Positions 48,701 through 58,500 of a stretch of DNA of 64,000 nt are shown in pieces (within the stretch, counting starts at the first letter, position 1; every line of letters begins with the position of its first letter). Under the pieces are notes generated by a model that was not told the DNA's origin, did not search any database, and was given only the letters and a program-made list of their open reading frames with translations. Location: the NCBI RefSeq assembly GCF_014192715.1, contig NZ_JACHYH010000001.1, forward strand, positions 124,001 through 188,000, read 5' to 3'. Position numbers and translations under genes: made by a program. The stretch comes from Luteibacter sp. Sphag1AF (lineage in GTDB: Bacteria; Pseudomonadota; Gammaproteobacteria; Xanthomonadales; Rhodanobacteraceae).

Positions 48701-49778
48701 CGGTCAGCGACGTTTCGGCCACGTTGGTGGCCAGCACGACGCGGCGTTTCGGGCCCGGCTTGAAGACGCGGTCCTGATCGTTGGCCGAAAGCCGCGCGTA
48801 AAGCGGCAGGATTTCCGTTTCCCGATACTGGCGCCGAGACAGCAACAGATGCGCGTCACGGATTTCGCGCTCGCCGGGAAGGAAGATCAGCACGTCGCCG
48901 CGTGGGTCCTCACGGGTAATTTCGTCCAGCGTGTCGGCAATCTGCACCGCGAGGTTGCCTTCGCCGCGCTCGCCGGGTGGTCGCCAGCGCACTTCCACCG
49001 GATAGGTGCGCCCTTCCACGGCCACGATGGGCGCGTCGGCGAAATGCTCGGCAAAACGGCCGGTGTCGATGGTGGCCGAGGTCACGATGATCTTCAGATC
49101 AGGGCGACGAACGGCCAGGCGCTTCAGGTAGCCCAGCAAAAAGTCGATGTTGAGGCTGCGCTCGTGCGCCTCGTCGATGATGATCGTGTCGTAGGCCGAC
49201 AGCCAGGGATCGGACTGGGTTTCCGCCAGCAGGATGCCGTCGGTCATGAACTTGACCAGCGCCTGCTCGGAGACTTTCTCCGTGAAACGGACCTGGAAGC
49301 CGACCTTGTCCCCGACGGGGGTGCCCAGTTCCTCGGCCACACGCGTCGCCACCGAGCGTGCCGCCAGGCGACGCGGCTGGGTACAGCCGATCAGCCCGGC
49401 CTCGCCCCGCCCTGCCGCAAGGCACAGTTTGGGCAATTGGGTCGTCTTGCCCGAGCCCGTCTCACCCGCGATCACCACGACCTGGTTCTCGCGAATCAGC
49501 TTGATGATGTCGTCGGCACGCGCCGTGATGGGCAGCGACTCGTCCAGCCGGATCGGTGGCTTGGCGGCCACCCGAGCGGCGCGTCGGGCCATGGAGGCGC
49601 GGATCTCGCTTTCCAGGGCATCAATGCGCCCGGAGTCCACACCTTTGCGGGACAGCGAGCCCAACCGGCCCAGCAGGCGGCCGTAGTCCCGACTGCTGAC
49701 GCGTGACAGATCGTTCCGCAGGGCACGAAGCCGCGGATCGGGCGAAGACGACTGGGAGGGGGTTGTGGACGGACTCAT
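45741..49778 (-). CDS. hrpA: ATP-dependent RNA helicase HrpA
   Basis: A DEAH-box helicase of 1345 residues, close to E. coli HrpA (1300). Walker A is GETGSGKT at 105-112, the DEAH box is at 202-205, and further motifs include TSATIDTGRFAEHF and QRKGRCGRVGPG. The helicase core is followed by the HA2/OB domains and the long C-terminal DUF3418 region. A basic insertion GQRKRRRRGGSAKAD around residue 630 looks like a flexible linker. HrpA has been linked to fimbrial mRNA processing and to resolving stalled ribosomes. It is divergent from dps, and its start lies 14 bases from the OxyR-type operator. Confidence 0.95.
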   Translation of the reverse strand: MSPSTTPSQSSSPDPRLRALRNDLSRVSSRDYGRLLGRLGSLSRKGVDSGRIDALESEIRASMARRAARVAAKPPIRLDESLPITARADDIIKLIRENQVVVIAGETGSGKTTQLPKLCLAAGRGEAGLIGCTQPRRLAARSVATRVAEELGTPVGDKVGFQVRFTEKVSEQALVKFMTDGILLAETQSDPWLSAYDTIIIDEAHERSLNIDFLLGYLKRLAVRRPDLKIIVTSATIDTGRFAEHFADAPIVAVEGRTYPVEVRWRPPGERGEGNLAVQIADTLDEITREDPRGDVLIFLPGEREIRDAHLLLSRRQYRETEILPLYARLSANDQDRVFKPGPKRRVVLATNVAETSLTVPRIRYVVDSGTARVKRYSQRSQLERLHVEPISQAAANQRKGRCGRVGPGICYRLFDEADFVTRPEYTDPELLRSSLANVILRMLALDLGEVEDFPFLDAPDPRVVADGYRRLAEIGAIDDARRLTEIGRTVARLPIDVQLARMLVESRRLHCLREAITIVAFLSIQDPRERPPESRGQADAAHAQFADPKSDFVGVLNLWKAYHDTSEELTQAKLRDWCSRHFLSFMRMREWRELHRQIVLVTRDIGWESDAAVSAPAVTGQTRPVNVTGDSGQRKRRRRGGSAKADAAAPVIAAPAQAAVKPGDEADARFEAVHRSLLAGMPTQVGHKDEKGVYRGTRERRFQVFPGSALSKAPPAWVFSAQIIDIGGRVWAMMCARIDPSWIESQAAHLVRAAARDAHWSRKRGAVVAYEQVSLFGLILVERRPVTFHRQDPKAAHDIFVREALIRCEIDARADFVRANARVLEQAHEIEAKQRRAGLLRGDDELAAFFDGKLPADISDSRALDAWYRKAPPGEQAALRWSLADIMDSGAGLDPHAFPASLDMGQHRYRLEYRFVPGDPADGVTMNVPLAFLNAVPAERCEWLVAGLLQEKVAELIRGLPKALRRNFVPAPDFARAFVEAQAPRDESLTAALAAFLKRTTGVAIDAAAFADVELPPHFLMRFRVHDENGRTIAEGRDLLAIRAHWEGKAREAFSRKTDIELTREDIVSWDFESIPREVRSDGGLTAWPALVDLGEAVALRVFEREDEAREAHVGGVERLLRQALAPDFKRARRQLPIANPLSLKYAPMGSVDGLRDDLVEGGFADLIADRRLDARTQGEFEALRVELSRELFGAAVARLKLAEPIIEAQAELKPWMQPPLLGFAKASYDDLREQLDALLLPGFLRELPNTRLAHLPRYLKAMKLRAERLRQDPARDQSRMLQVLPYWRALLHAGGTAPDADAWHELRWLLEEWRVSLYAQELKTAEPVSAKRLARALEVAQAG

Positions 49779-49791
49779 GGAACCGCAAATG

Positions 49792-49828
49792 ATAGCCTGA
49801 GCCTATCTATTGGATTGGAACGTTTCAT
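49792..49828 (+). promoter_or_regulatory. OxyR-type operator upstream of dps
   Basis: Four tetranucleotides spaced exactly seven bases apart: ATAG (49792), CTAT (49803), ATTG (49814) and TCAT (49825). The OxyR consensus is ATAG-N7-CTAT-N7-ATAG-N7-CTAT; the left half is perfect and the right half has one mismatch in ATTG and one in TCAT. It sits just before a candidate dps -10 element, TATAAC at 49850-49855. Confidence 0.75.
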
Positions 49829-49897
49829 TTCCAAGCTCCCTGCGTCAGCTATAACCTCAATGACAGACGTTCAGGACACTTCAAGGAGACAAGCACG

Positions 49898-50365
49898 ATG
49901 GCCATTGATATCGGTATTGCGAAGAAGGACCGCGAGGCGGTCGCCAAGCACCTGTCCAAGCTGCTCGCCGACACCTATTCGCTGTACCTGAAGACCCACA
50001 GCTTCCACTGGAACGTGACCGGGCCGCAGTTCAACAGCCTGCACACCATGTTCGAGGTCCAGTACAACGCCCTGTGGACCGCCGCCGACGAAGTGGCCGA
50101 GCGCATCCGCATCCTGGACATCTTCGCCCCGGGCTCCTACAGCCAGTTCGGCAAGCTGACCTCGATCAAGGAAGAAACCGGCGTGCCGGAGTGGAAGGAC
50201 ATGGTGGCCCAGCTGGTGGAAGGCCACGAAATCGCCGCCGCCACAGCCCGCGACACGATCAAGGCCTCCGACGAGGCAGGCGACGAGGGTACGGCCGATA
50301 TGGTCACCGGCCGCCTGAAAGAACACGAAAAGACCGCCTGGATGCTGCGCTCGCTGCTCAAGTAA
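49898..50365 (+). CDS. dps: Dps ferritin-like DNA protection protein
   Basis: A 155-residue mini-ferritin that oxidises and stores iron with H2O2 and protects DNA. The ferroxidase residues have the Dps spacing: H37 (in SFHWNV), H49, E53, D64 and E68, corresponding to H51, H63, D67, D78 and E82 of E. coli, with Glu replacing Asp at the third position. It lacks the long lysine-rich N-terminal tail of E. coli Dps, so DNA binding may be weaker. AAGGAG precedes the ATG by about ten bases. The upstream OxyR-type operator predicts peroxide induction. Confidence 0.95.
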   Translation: MAIDIGIAKKDREAVAKHLSKLLADTYSLYLKTHSFHWNVTGPQFNSLHTMFEVQYNALWTAADEVAERIRILDIFAPGSYSQFGKLTSIKEETGVPEWKDMVAQLVEGHEIAAATARDTIKASDEAGDEGTADMVTGRLKEHEKTAWMLRSLLK

Positions 50366-50379
50366 GCCGCTTCCGGGGC

Positions 50380-50416
50380 AAAAAAGGGTGGAGGCCATGG
50401 GTCTCCACCCTTTTTT
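50380..50416. terminator. Strong bidirectional terminator between dps and the VOC gene
   Basis: A 14-bp stem (50380-50393 with 50403-50416) starts with an A run and ends with a T run, so it serves dps on the plus strand and the convergent VOC gene on the minus strand. It begins 14 bases after the dps stop. Confidence 0.92.
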
Positions 50417-50421
50417 GTGCC

Positions 50422-50823
50422 TCAGAACGCCACGAGCACCAGTTCATTTCCGTAAAGATCAAGCACATGCGCGAACCGCGCCTCGCCCTCACCGCGCGGC
50501 GGAAGGCGTACGGTGCCGCCCTGTGCCACGAAACGCGACACGGCCGCGTCGCAGTCGTCCACGTAGATGACCATCAGGGGCTGCCCGCCTGCCTGGCGGC
50601 CAATCAGGTCCTCCTGGCCCGGCAGCGGTTGCAGCAGCCACAGGCCCACGCCGCCGGAAGCGTCCTGGGCTGGCAGGCCCAGATGAAGGAAACGCTGCCC
50701 TTGCGCCGACGAATCGTGCAGCACGGCGAACCCCAGCGCCCCCGCATAGAAGGTTTCCGCCTCGTCATAGTCGCGCACGAGCAGAACGATCCTGCCCAGC
50801 CGATTGCCACCCGATACCGCCAT
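50422..50823 (-). CDS. VOC/glyoxalase-fold protein
   Basis: A 133-residue single-domain member of the vicinal oxygen chelate superfamily: RIVLLVRDYDEAETFYAGAL at the N-terminus, LHLGLPAQD, then MVIYVDDCDAAVSRFVAQG and the FAHVLDLYGNELVLV C-terminal strand with its conserved Glu. Such proteins cover glyoxalases, dioxygenases and antibiotic resistance proteins; the substrate is not predictable here. The ATG at 50823 has GGGGAG upstream; a GTG two codons earlier is also possible. Confidence 0.82.
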   Translation of the reverse strand: MAVSGGNRLGRIVLLVRDYDEAETFYAGALGFAVLHDSSAQGQRFLHLGLPAQDASGGVGLWLLQPLPGQEDLIGRQAGGQPLMVIYVDDCDAAVSRFVAQGGTVRLPPRGEGEARFAHVLDLYGNELVLVAF

Positions 50824-50975
50824 GTTCACTCCCCTTCAATAACGCCGGGGATTGTGCCTCTATGAGTTGAGCCTGACTATCCATGCTGCAATGCGTTGAG
50901 CCTGCTGCGCCCGTTCGTTAAGCTCGGCGGGTTAGATCATCGTTTCTTTGGGGGCCAGAAGGTCCGGGGATTGTT

Positions 50976-53573
50976 TTGAGCGCTTCCACCACGACCGACA
51001 CCCGCCACCCCGTTTTCGTAGCGCTACTGCTTGCGCTGGTCGTTGCGGGGCTGAATTTCGGGCTGTGGTTCCTCGGCAACATGCCGAATGGACCCGATCC
51101 CTGGAAGGGGCAGATTGGCGGTTTCGCCTTCTCCGCGTACCAGCGTTACCAGAGCCCGATGAAGGGCGACATCACTTCCGACCCGGAACTGACGTCCGAC
51201 CTGAAGCTGGTCCGGCAGTATTCGCCGCGCATCCGTACCTACTCGATGCTGGAGAACCCCCAGGTGTTCCGGCTGGCTCAGCAGGAACACATGGACGTGC
51301 TGGCCGGTGCGCTGATCGACCGGCGCATCGACAACAACGAGCGCGAGATCGAAGCGCTGATCGCGCAGGCCAACCGCTTCCCCGAGACGATCACCCGCGT
51401 GATCGTCGGCAACGAAGTGCTGTTCCGTGGCGACCTGTCACCGGAGCAGGTGATGGCGTACCTCGACCGCGTGCGCGCGGCCGTGCGCCAGCCCGTGTCG
51501 GTGGCCGAGCCGTCCTACATCTGGTTTGAATACCCGGAACTGGCCGACCACGTCGACTTCATCACCGTCCATCTGTTCCCCTACTGGAACGGTATCGACC
51601 GCCGATCAGCGCTGAACGACTCGCTCGGAAGCTACAACTCACTGCGCGAGCGTTTCCCGGGCAAGCACGTCGTGGTGGGCGAAATTGGCTGGCCCTCCAA
51701 CGGTGACCGCTTCCAGTACGCCTACCCCAACGTCTCCAACGAGGCGATTTTCCTGCGCGACTGGTTCAATGCCGCGCGCCGGGACAACATCGACTACTAC
51801 GTCCTGGAAGCCTTCGACCAGCCGTGGAAGGAAAACCTCGGCGAAGGCCGCACCGGTGCCTACTGGGGCATGTTCAATGCCGACCGCCAGCTGAAATTCC
51901 CGCTGACCGGCCCGGTCACCGAAGATGTGAGCTGGCCCTGGAAGGCGTTGGCCGCTGCCGCGCTGGCCTTCGTGCCGATGCTTTGGTTCGCCACCCGCTT
52001 CAGCCGCTTCAAGCTGATGGGACGGCTGTTCATGCTGGCCATGATCCAGCTGTCGTGCGGCCTCATCGTCTGGTCGGCCACCCTGCCCTTCAATTTCTAC
52101 CTCAGCCCGTTCGACTGGGCGATGCTGATCCTGCTGTTCCCGGCGCAGATCGCCATTCTGGCCATCCTGCTCATCAATGCGTTCGAGTTCACCGAGGTGC
52201 TTTGGCGCCGCAGCTGGATTCGCCATGCGGAAATGCTCACGCCCGATCCGCCCGAGCGCCAGCCTTTTGTGTCGATTCACCTGGCCTGCCACAACGAGCC
52301 GCCCGAGATGGTGATGATCACGCTGGACTCGCTGGCTCGCCTGGAATACGCGAATTTCGAAGTGCTGGTGCTGGACAACAACACCAAAGACCCGGACGTG
52401 TGGAAGCCGGTGGAAGCCTATTGCCAGCAGTTGGGCGAGCGTTTCCGCTTCTTCCATCTGGAACCGTGGCCCGGCTACAAGGCCGGCGCGCTCAACTTCG
52501 GCCTCACCGCAACCGATCCGCGTGCCGAAGTGGTGGCGGTCATCGACGCCGACTACGTGGTGCGCGAAGACTGGCTGTCGACGCTGACCGGCTATTTCCA
52601 CGACAGCAAGGTGGCCGTGGTGCAGTGCCCGCAGGCGCACCGCGATTTCGAGCGCAACAAGTTCCGCCGCATGACCGCCTGGGAATACGACGGCTTCTTC
52701 CGCATCGGCATGCACCACCGCAACGAACGCAACGCCATCATTCAGCACGGCACGATGACCATGGTCCGCCGCTCGGCGCTGGAAGGCACCGGCGGCTGGT
52801 CCGAATGGACCATCTGCGAAGATGCCGAACTGGGCCTGCGCCTCATGCACGCCGGCTACGAGCTGGTGTACGTGGACGAACTGATGGGCAAGGGCCTTAC
52901 CCCTGCCGACTTCAAGGCATACAAGAGCCAGCGTTATCGCTGGGCGTTTGGCGCCATGCAGATCCTGAAGGGTCGCTGGCACTGGATGACCCGCCGCGGC
53001 CCGCTGAGTGCGGGCCAGCGCTTCCACTTCCTCACCGGGTGGTTCAGCTGGTTTGCCGATGCGCTGCATCTGATCTTCACGCTGATGGGCATTTTCTGGA
53101 CGGCCGGCATGATCGCGCTGCCGGAATATTTCAACCTGCCCATGCAGTTGTTCCTGATTCCGGTCATCGGCTTCTTCTTCGCCAAGGCCATCTTTGGTGT
53201 GGTGCTGTACCGCGCGCGTGTCCCATGCAGCTGGCGCGACACCCTGATGGCCTCGCTGGCCAGCATGGGCCTGTCGCACGCCATCGCACGCGGCATCCTG
53301 CATGGCCTCACCCGCGAGAAGACCGCCTTCGTGGTCACCGCGAAAAGTCGCCGCATGGGCGGAAGCAGCTTCGCGGCGTTCGCGCCGGTACGCGAGGAAG
53401 GCCTGATGGCCCTCGCGCTGGCAATGGCGGTCGCGGGCATGGCGTATGCGTATGGCACCCGTTATCTGGAGAGCATCCTGTGGATGTCGATCCTTGCCGC
53501 GCAGTCCATTCCGTATGTATCGGCACTGGTCGGCGCATGGATTGCTCACCGCGCGGGCGACGAAGCGGGTTGA
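50976..53573 (+). CDS. GH17-GT2 fusion: membrane beta-glucan synthase/transglycosylase
   Basis: An 865-residue membrane protein combining two enzymes. After one N-terminal helix (about 12-34), a periplasmic glycoside hydrolase 17 domain carries the two catalytic glutamates, E147 in VGNEVLFRG and E236 in VGEIGWPSN. Two or more helices follow (about 325-410), then a cytoplasmic family 2 glycosyltransferase with DADY at 524-527, ED at 615-616 and QRYRW at 652-656, and C-terminal membrane helices. This layout resembles NdvB/NdvC-type enzymes making beta-(1,3)/(1,6)-glucans, which GH17 would cut and rejoin. A TTG at 50976 is the likely start, with GGGGA five bases upstream. Confidence 0.87.
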   Translation: MSASTTTDTRHPVFVALLLALVVAGLNFGLWFLGNMPNGPDPWKGQIGGFAFSAYQRYQSPMKGDITSDPELTSDLKLVRQYSPRIRTYSMLENPQVFRLAQQEHMDVLAGALIDRRIDNNEREIEALIAQANRFPETITRVIVGNEVLFRGDLSPEQVMAYLDRVRAAVRQPVSVAEPSYIWFEYPELADHVDFITVHLFPYWNGIDRRSALNDSLGSYNSLRERFPGKHVVVGEIGWPSNGDRFQYAYPNVSNEAIFLRDWFNAARRDNIDYYVLEAFDQPWKENLGEGRTGAYWGMFNADRQLKFPLTGPVTEDVSWPWKALAAAALAFVPMLWFATRFSRFKLMGRLFMLAMIQLSCGLIVWSATLPFNFYLSPFDWAMLILLFPAQIAILAILLINAFEFTEVLWRRSWIRHAEMLTPDPPERQPFVSIHLACHNEPPEMVMITLDSLARLEYANFEVLVLDNNTKDPDVWKPVEAYCQQLGERFRFFHLEPWPGYKAGALNFGLTATDPRAEVVAVIDADYVVREDWLSTLTGYFHDSKVAVVQCPQAHRDFERNKFRRMTAWEYDGFFRIGMHHRNERNAIIQHGTMTMVRRSALEGTGGWSEWTICEDAELGLRLMHAGYELVYVDELMGKGLTPADFKAYKSQRYRWAFGAMQILKGRWHWMTRRGPLSAGQRFHFLTGWFSWFADALHLIFTLMGIFWTAGMIALPEYFNLPMQLFLIPVIGFFFAKAIFGVVLYRARVPCSWRDTLMASLASMGLSHAIARGILHGLTREKTAFVVTAKSRRMGGSSFAAFAPVREEGLMALALAMAVAGMAYAYGTRYLESILWMSILAAQSIPYVSALVGAWIAHRAGDEAG

Positions 53574-53595
53574 TCGACGCATCGTCAGTAGTGAG

Positions 53596-53621
53596 ACCCC
53601 ATCTAGTGACCTGGATGGGGT
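53596..53621 (+). terminator. Hairpin after the GH17-GT2 gene
   Basis: An 8-bp perfect stem (53596-53603 with 53614-53621) begins 22 bases after the stop codon. The T tract is short (TTCT), so termination is likely but not strong. Confidence 0.55.
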
Positions 53622-53743
53622 TCTGAGGGTAAGTTAGGGCCAGACTTCGTCACCACGCGTTGTCGCTTCGTGCGGGAAACTTCTCCGCTTGTTGCCCCGG
53701 AGCGATCGGGGCATTGGGATCGAGAGACGGGAACGGGACGCCA

Positions 53744-55510
53744 ATGCGCCGAACCAGACGCCATGGACTGCTGCTGTTGCCGTGGTTCTTCCTTCCTGCC
53801 CTCGCCCATGCGGGGGTCACGCTTGTGGTTGACGGCGTGGACGAGCCCCTGAAGGGCGCCGTCGTATCAGGTGTGGAACTCAGCCAGTACGCATCGCGTG
53901 ACATTTCTGCCGCACAGGCAAGGCGGCTGTACGAGAAAGCACCCGATCAGGTGCAGGCCGCGCTGCGTCCCTATGGCTATTACGAAGCCACCGCCGAGGG
54001 CGACCTCAAACAGGTGGGCGGCAACTGGCAGGTCACGCTGCACGTGAAACCCGGCTCGCCCGTGGTCGTGTCCTCGGTCACCGTGGACATCGACAAGGAA
54101 GCGGCTGCCGTGCCCGGCGTACGTCGCGCCATCCGTGCCGCCGAAGCACTGAAAGACAAGCCGCTCAATGACGGCCAGTACGACGCATCACGCGACGCGA
54201 TCAGCGCGGCGCTGACGGCTACAGGCTTCCTGGATGCGAAGCTGACCGTTCACAGGGTCGAAGTGAACCGTTCGGAGAAGAAAGCGACCGTCTCCCTGGC
54301 CTGGACCGCTGGCCAGCGTTACCGCTTCGGCAAGGTCAATTTCAGGAACGCGCAGTTCCGCGACAAATTCCTCGACCGCTACGTGCCGTTCAAATCCGGC
54401 GATTATTTCGCACAGGACAACCTGCTGCTTCTGCAACAGTCGCTCAACGGCGCGGACTACTTCTCCGTCGTCAACGTCATGCCCGATATCGACGAGGCGA
54501 AGAACGGCATCGTGGATGTAGACGTGGAACTGGCTCCGGCCAAGCGCACCATCTATACCGGCGGCCCGTTCTTTGGCACCGACACGGGTGCGGGCGTGCG
54601 CGGCGGCATCGAAAAGCGCTGGGTGAATGATCGCGGCCATAAATGGAAAAACGAACTGGTCGTTGCGCAGAATCTGCAAACGCTGTCCACGCTGTATCAG
54701 ATTCCGATGCCCGGCTCCAACCAGCGCAGCTTCAACTTCGGCGCCAATTACCGCGATGCCAACACGGCCACGTCGCAATCGCGCACGCTGCAACTCGTGG
54801 CGAACGAAACGCGGCTGTGGCACGGCTGGACGCGCACTATCGGCGTGAACGTGCTGTCGGGCACTTTCACCGTGGGCAAGCGCGGTGGCGAACCGGACAA
54901 CACCTTCGGCATCGAACACGGCCGCAGCACCCTGCTGTATCCGGAAGTGTCGCTGTCGCGCAAATCCGGGGACAACCCCACCTTCGTGCGCAAAGGCTGG
55001 TCGTTGAGCATTGTGGGGCGCAGCACCGTGGGCAGCCTGCTGTCGGATGCACGCTTCTCCGAAGTGGTGGCCAATGCCAAATGGATTCAATCCTTCTGGG
55101 GCCGCAACCGCCTCATCCTGCGCGGTACTGCCGGAAAAACCTGGACGAACGATTTCAGCGACCTGCCCCCTCAGTTGCGCTTCTTCGCAGGTGGCGACCA
55201 GTCGGTGCGCGGCTATGGCTTCGAGAGCATCGGCCCGCGCAACCAGTACGACCGGGTGATCGGCGGTGACAGCCTGCTGGTCGCCAGCACCGAAGTGGAA
55301 CACTACTTCACCAGGAACTGGGGCATGGCCGCATTCGTGGATGCGGGTAACGCGTTCAGCGGCACCAACTACAGTCCGCGCATCGGCGCCGGCCTGGGTG
55401 TGCGCTGGCTGTCACCCGTCGGCATGGTGCGCGTGGACGTGGGTGTGCCAGTGCACGACAAGAACGAACACGGCGTGCAGTTGCACGTCGTCATCGGGCC
55501 CGACCTGTGA
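53744..55510 (+). CDS. tamA: Translocation and assembly module subunit TamA
   Basis: TamA is an Omp85-family outer-membrane barrel that works with TamB in outer-membrane protein insertion and lipid homeostasis. The 588-residue precursor has a signal peptide (RRTRRHGLLLLPWFFLPALAHA), three POTRA-like domains, and a 16-strand barrel with the loop 6 motif VRGYGFESIGPRNQYD. The start at 53744 is chosen because it begins the signal peptide and has GGGACG upstream; the frame is open to 53660. Its stop codon is eleven bases before the tamB start. Confidence 0.93.
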   Translation: MRRTRRHGLLLLPWFFLPALAHAGVTLVVDGVDEPLKGAVVSGVELSQYASRDISAAQARRLYEKAPDQVQAALRPYGYYEATAEGDLKQVGGNWQVTLHVKPGSPVVVSSVTVDIDKEAAAVPGVRRAIRAAEALKDKPLNDGQYDASRDAISAALTATGFLDAKLTVHRVEVNRSEKKATVSLAWTAGQRYRFGKVNFRNAQFRDKFLDRYVPFKSGDYFAQDNLLLLQQSLNGADYFSVVNVMPDIDEAKNGIVDVDVELAPAKRTIYTGGPFFGTDTGAGVRGGIEKRWVNDRGHKWKNELVVAQNLQTLSTLYQIPMPGSNQRSFNFGANYRDANTATSQSRTLQLVANETRLWHGWTRTIGVNVLSGTFTVGKRGGEPDNTFGIEHGRSTLLYPEVSLSRKSGDNPTFVRKGWSLSIVGRSTVGSLLSDARFSEVVANAKWIQSFWGRNRLILRGTAGKTWTNDFSDLPPQLRFFAGGDQSVRGYGFESIGPRNQYDRVIGGDSLLVASTEVEHYFTRNWGMAAFVDAGNAFSGTNYSPRIGAGLGVRWLSPVGMVRVDVGVPVHDKNEHGVQLHVVIGPDL

Positions 55511-55521
55511 GGAGCACCGGC

Positions 55522-58500
55522 ATGAAATGGTTTCTCCGCGGGTTGCTTGCGCTGGGCGTGCTGCTTGTTCTGGTTGCGTCATTCGCGTGGTGGGCGCTGG
55601 GCACCGGCGCGGGCCTGCGCTTCGCGCTGGCGCGCGCCAGTGCCTTCACCAACGGCGCGCTGACCGTGCAGCATGCCGAGGGCAGCCTTGCCGGGCCGCT
55701 GGACATCACCGGTCTGCGCTACGTCGACGGCAAGGGCATGGACGTGAAGGTTGCCAAGGCCCATCTGGACCTGCGCATCCTGCCACTGCTGCGCAAGCGC
55801 GCGCACGTGCTTGACCTCAATGTGGATGGTGTCGATGTCGTGCTTGGACCGAGCGAGCCGGACACCGAACCGTCGTCACCCTTCTCGTTGTCACCCCCGC
55901 TGGATGTGGTGCTGGATCGCGTACACGTCGGTCACGTGAAAGTGACCCAGGCCAATCAGCCGCTGTTCGAGTCCAACTCCCTCGACCTGGCAGGCTCGTG
56001 GACCGGCAAGGGCATCGAATTCCGCCAGCTCTCCCTGAAAGCGCCGGATGGTCACGCGGACCTCGGCGGCACGCTGGCCATCGGGCGCGGCTACAGCGGC
56101 GATGGCAAAGCCTCGTTCGCATGGAAGGTGGCCGGCGTGGACTATGCCGGCAGCATCGAAGCACACAGCGATGGCAAGAACGCAAAAGCACTGATCGAAC
56201 TCACGCTGCCGATGGTGGCTCAGATCGACGCCAACCTTGAGCAAAGCGGTGACTTCGCATGGACCGGACGCATCGACGCCCCGCGCTTCAATCCGAAGCC
56301 GCTGCTGGGCGACAGTTCGCTCACTGCGCTGGGCGTCGCGCTTGAAGGCAAGGGCAACCGCTACGGCGCCGATGTCTCCGGCACGGTCGATCTCAACGAT
56401 TACACCGTGCGCCTCGCTCCGCTGCGCGCGAATTTCGATCACGAGTACAAGCGCCTCACCATCGACGAACTGACCGCAGGTTCGCCGCAGTTTCAGGGCG
56501 CGCTGACCGCGCGCGGCACGGTACAACTGGATGCGAAGCCCGTCTCCGCTGACCTGCGCCTGGACTGGAAGGACGTGCTCATTCCCGAGAACGTGGCTGG
56601 CCAGGATCTGGCCAGCGCGGGCGGCGTGGCCCTGCGCGGCAGCGCCGACCAGTTCCATGCCGAAGGTGCCGTGGACATCGGCCCGCCCGGCCAGGTGCAG
56701 CACCTCACACTGGATGTGGATGGAACACCCAAGGTCATCACGCTCAACACGCTGACGCTGAAGCAGCCCAAGGGAAGCCTTGAGACCAGGGGCACGCTCA
56801 TCCTTGATCCGCAACTGGCGTGGAAGCTCGATATCCAGGGCAACAATGTCGACCCCGGCCAGCTGCTGGCGGATTGGAATGGCGCTCTCAATCTGGATCT
56901 TTCCAGCGAAGGCAAGCTGGTCAACAACGAACCCACCGGCACTTTCGATCTGCGCAAGCTCGACGGCACGCTGCGCAAGCGCGCACTGCGCGGCAACGGA
57001 CGCCTTGCCCTGATACCGGGCAACATCGTCAATGGCCAGCTTGACCTGGCCTCCGGCGGCAGCACCATTCACCTGGATGCACGCGGCGACACCAGCAACA
57101 ACGCGGATCTGAAACTCGCCATCGCCTCGCTCGGCGACTGGCTGCCCGATTCAGGCGGACGCATCGACGGCGATATCAACGTGCAGGGCAAGTGGCCCGC
57201 CCTCGCCGTAAAGGCCAACGTGCGCGGCAGCGCCATCGACTACGCCGGACAGAAACTCACCAGCCTTCGCGTCGATGCCAATATTCCCGACATCAGCAAG
57301 CCGGGCGGCACCGCTGCCATCGACGTCGCAGGCGTGGATGCCTCCGGCATGCGTTTGGACAGCGTGGCCATTCACGCCAACGGCAACGAGCAACGCCACC
57401 AGCTCACCATCGACGCGAAGGGCAAGCCGTTGTCGGCGGACCTCGCCCTGTCCGGCAGCCTGAAAGACGGCAACTGGAACGGCACGTTGTCCACGCTGAA
57501 TCTCGACGTGCAGGGCCTGCCCCGCTGGCGCCTGCAAACGGCCAGTCAACTGGCATGGAACAACGGCGCGGCGAGCATGAGCGACCTGTGCCTCACAGCC
57601 GGCGATCCGCTGGTGTGTATTGCGGCGAAGCAGGACAAAGCCGGCAACCTTCAGGGCAACTACCGCCTGCGCAACATCCCTGTCGCGATGATCCTCACGG
57701 CAGCCGGTTCGTCCGACCTTCCCATGCATGCCGAAGGCAGCATCCAGGGTGATGGCAACGTGTCGCGTACGGCGGCCGGAGCGCTCAGCGGCCAGGCCAA
57801 CATCACCTCCGCGCACGGATCGGTCGCCTATACCGATCACGCGGATCAGCCTCTGCTCGTTTACAACGATCTGGTAGCCAGCGCGCAGCTCAGTCCTGCC
57901 AGCCAGCGCATCACCGTGCGTGCCAGCCTCAACGACGGCGGCACACTGGACGGCAACGTCGGCATCAGCGGCGCGCAGCAGGCGTTGAGTGGCAGCGTCT
58001 CCGTGCATCTGAAAAACCTCGCTTTCGTGGAGCTGTTCACCAGTGCCGTGGCCGAGGTCAAGGGCGCGCTGGACGGCAGCTTCCAGATGGGCGGCACCAT
58101 CGCCCAGCCCGCCATCACCGGCCAGGCCACGCTGGGTGGATTCGCCGCCGAAGTCCCCGCTGCCGGCCTGAAACTGAAAGAGGGGCGCATCACCCTCACC
58201 ACGTCGGACGCCGCCAACTACCGCATCGACGGCACCGTCCGCTCTGGCGATGGCACCCTCACCATCGCGGGCAATGCAGGGCTGGGCAAAGGCGGCAGCA
58301 CGCAGATCGGCATCACCGGCAACAAGTTCACTGCGGTGGACATTCCCGCTGCCAAGGCCGTGGTGTCGCCGGACATCAAGCTGGTGCAGAGCGGCGAAGG
58401 CACGAACGTCACCGGTAAGGTCAGTGTCGATATGGCCGACGTCAACGTGGAGCGCCTGCCGGGTGCGGGCGCGACCAAGGCGTCGCCGGATGTCGTAGTG

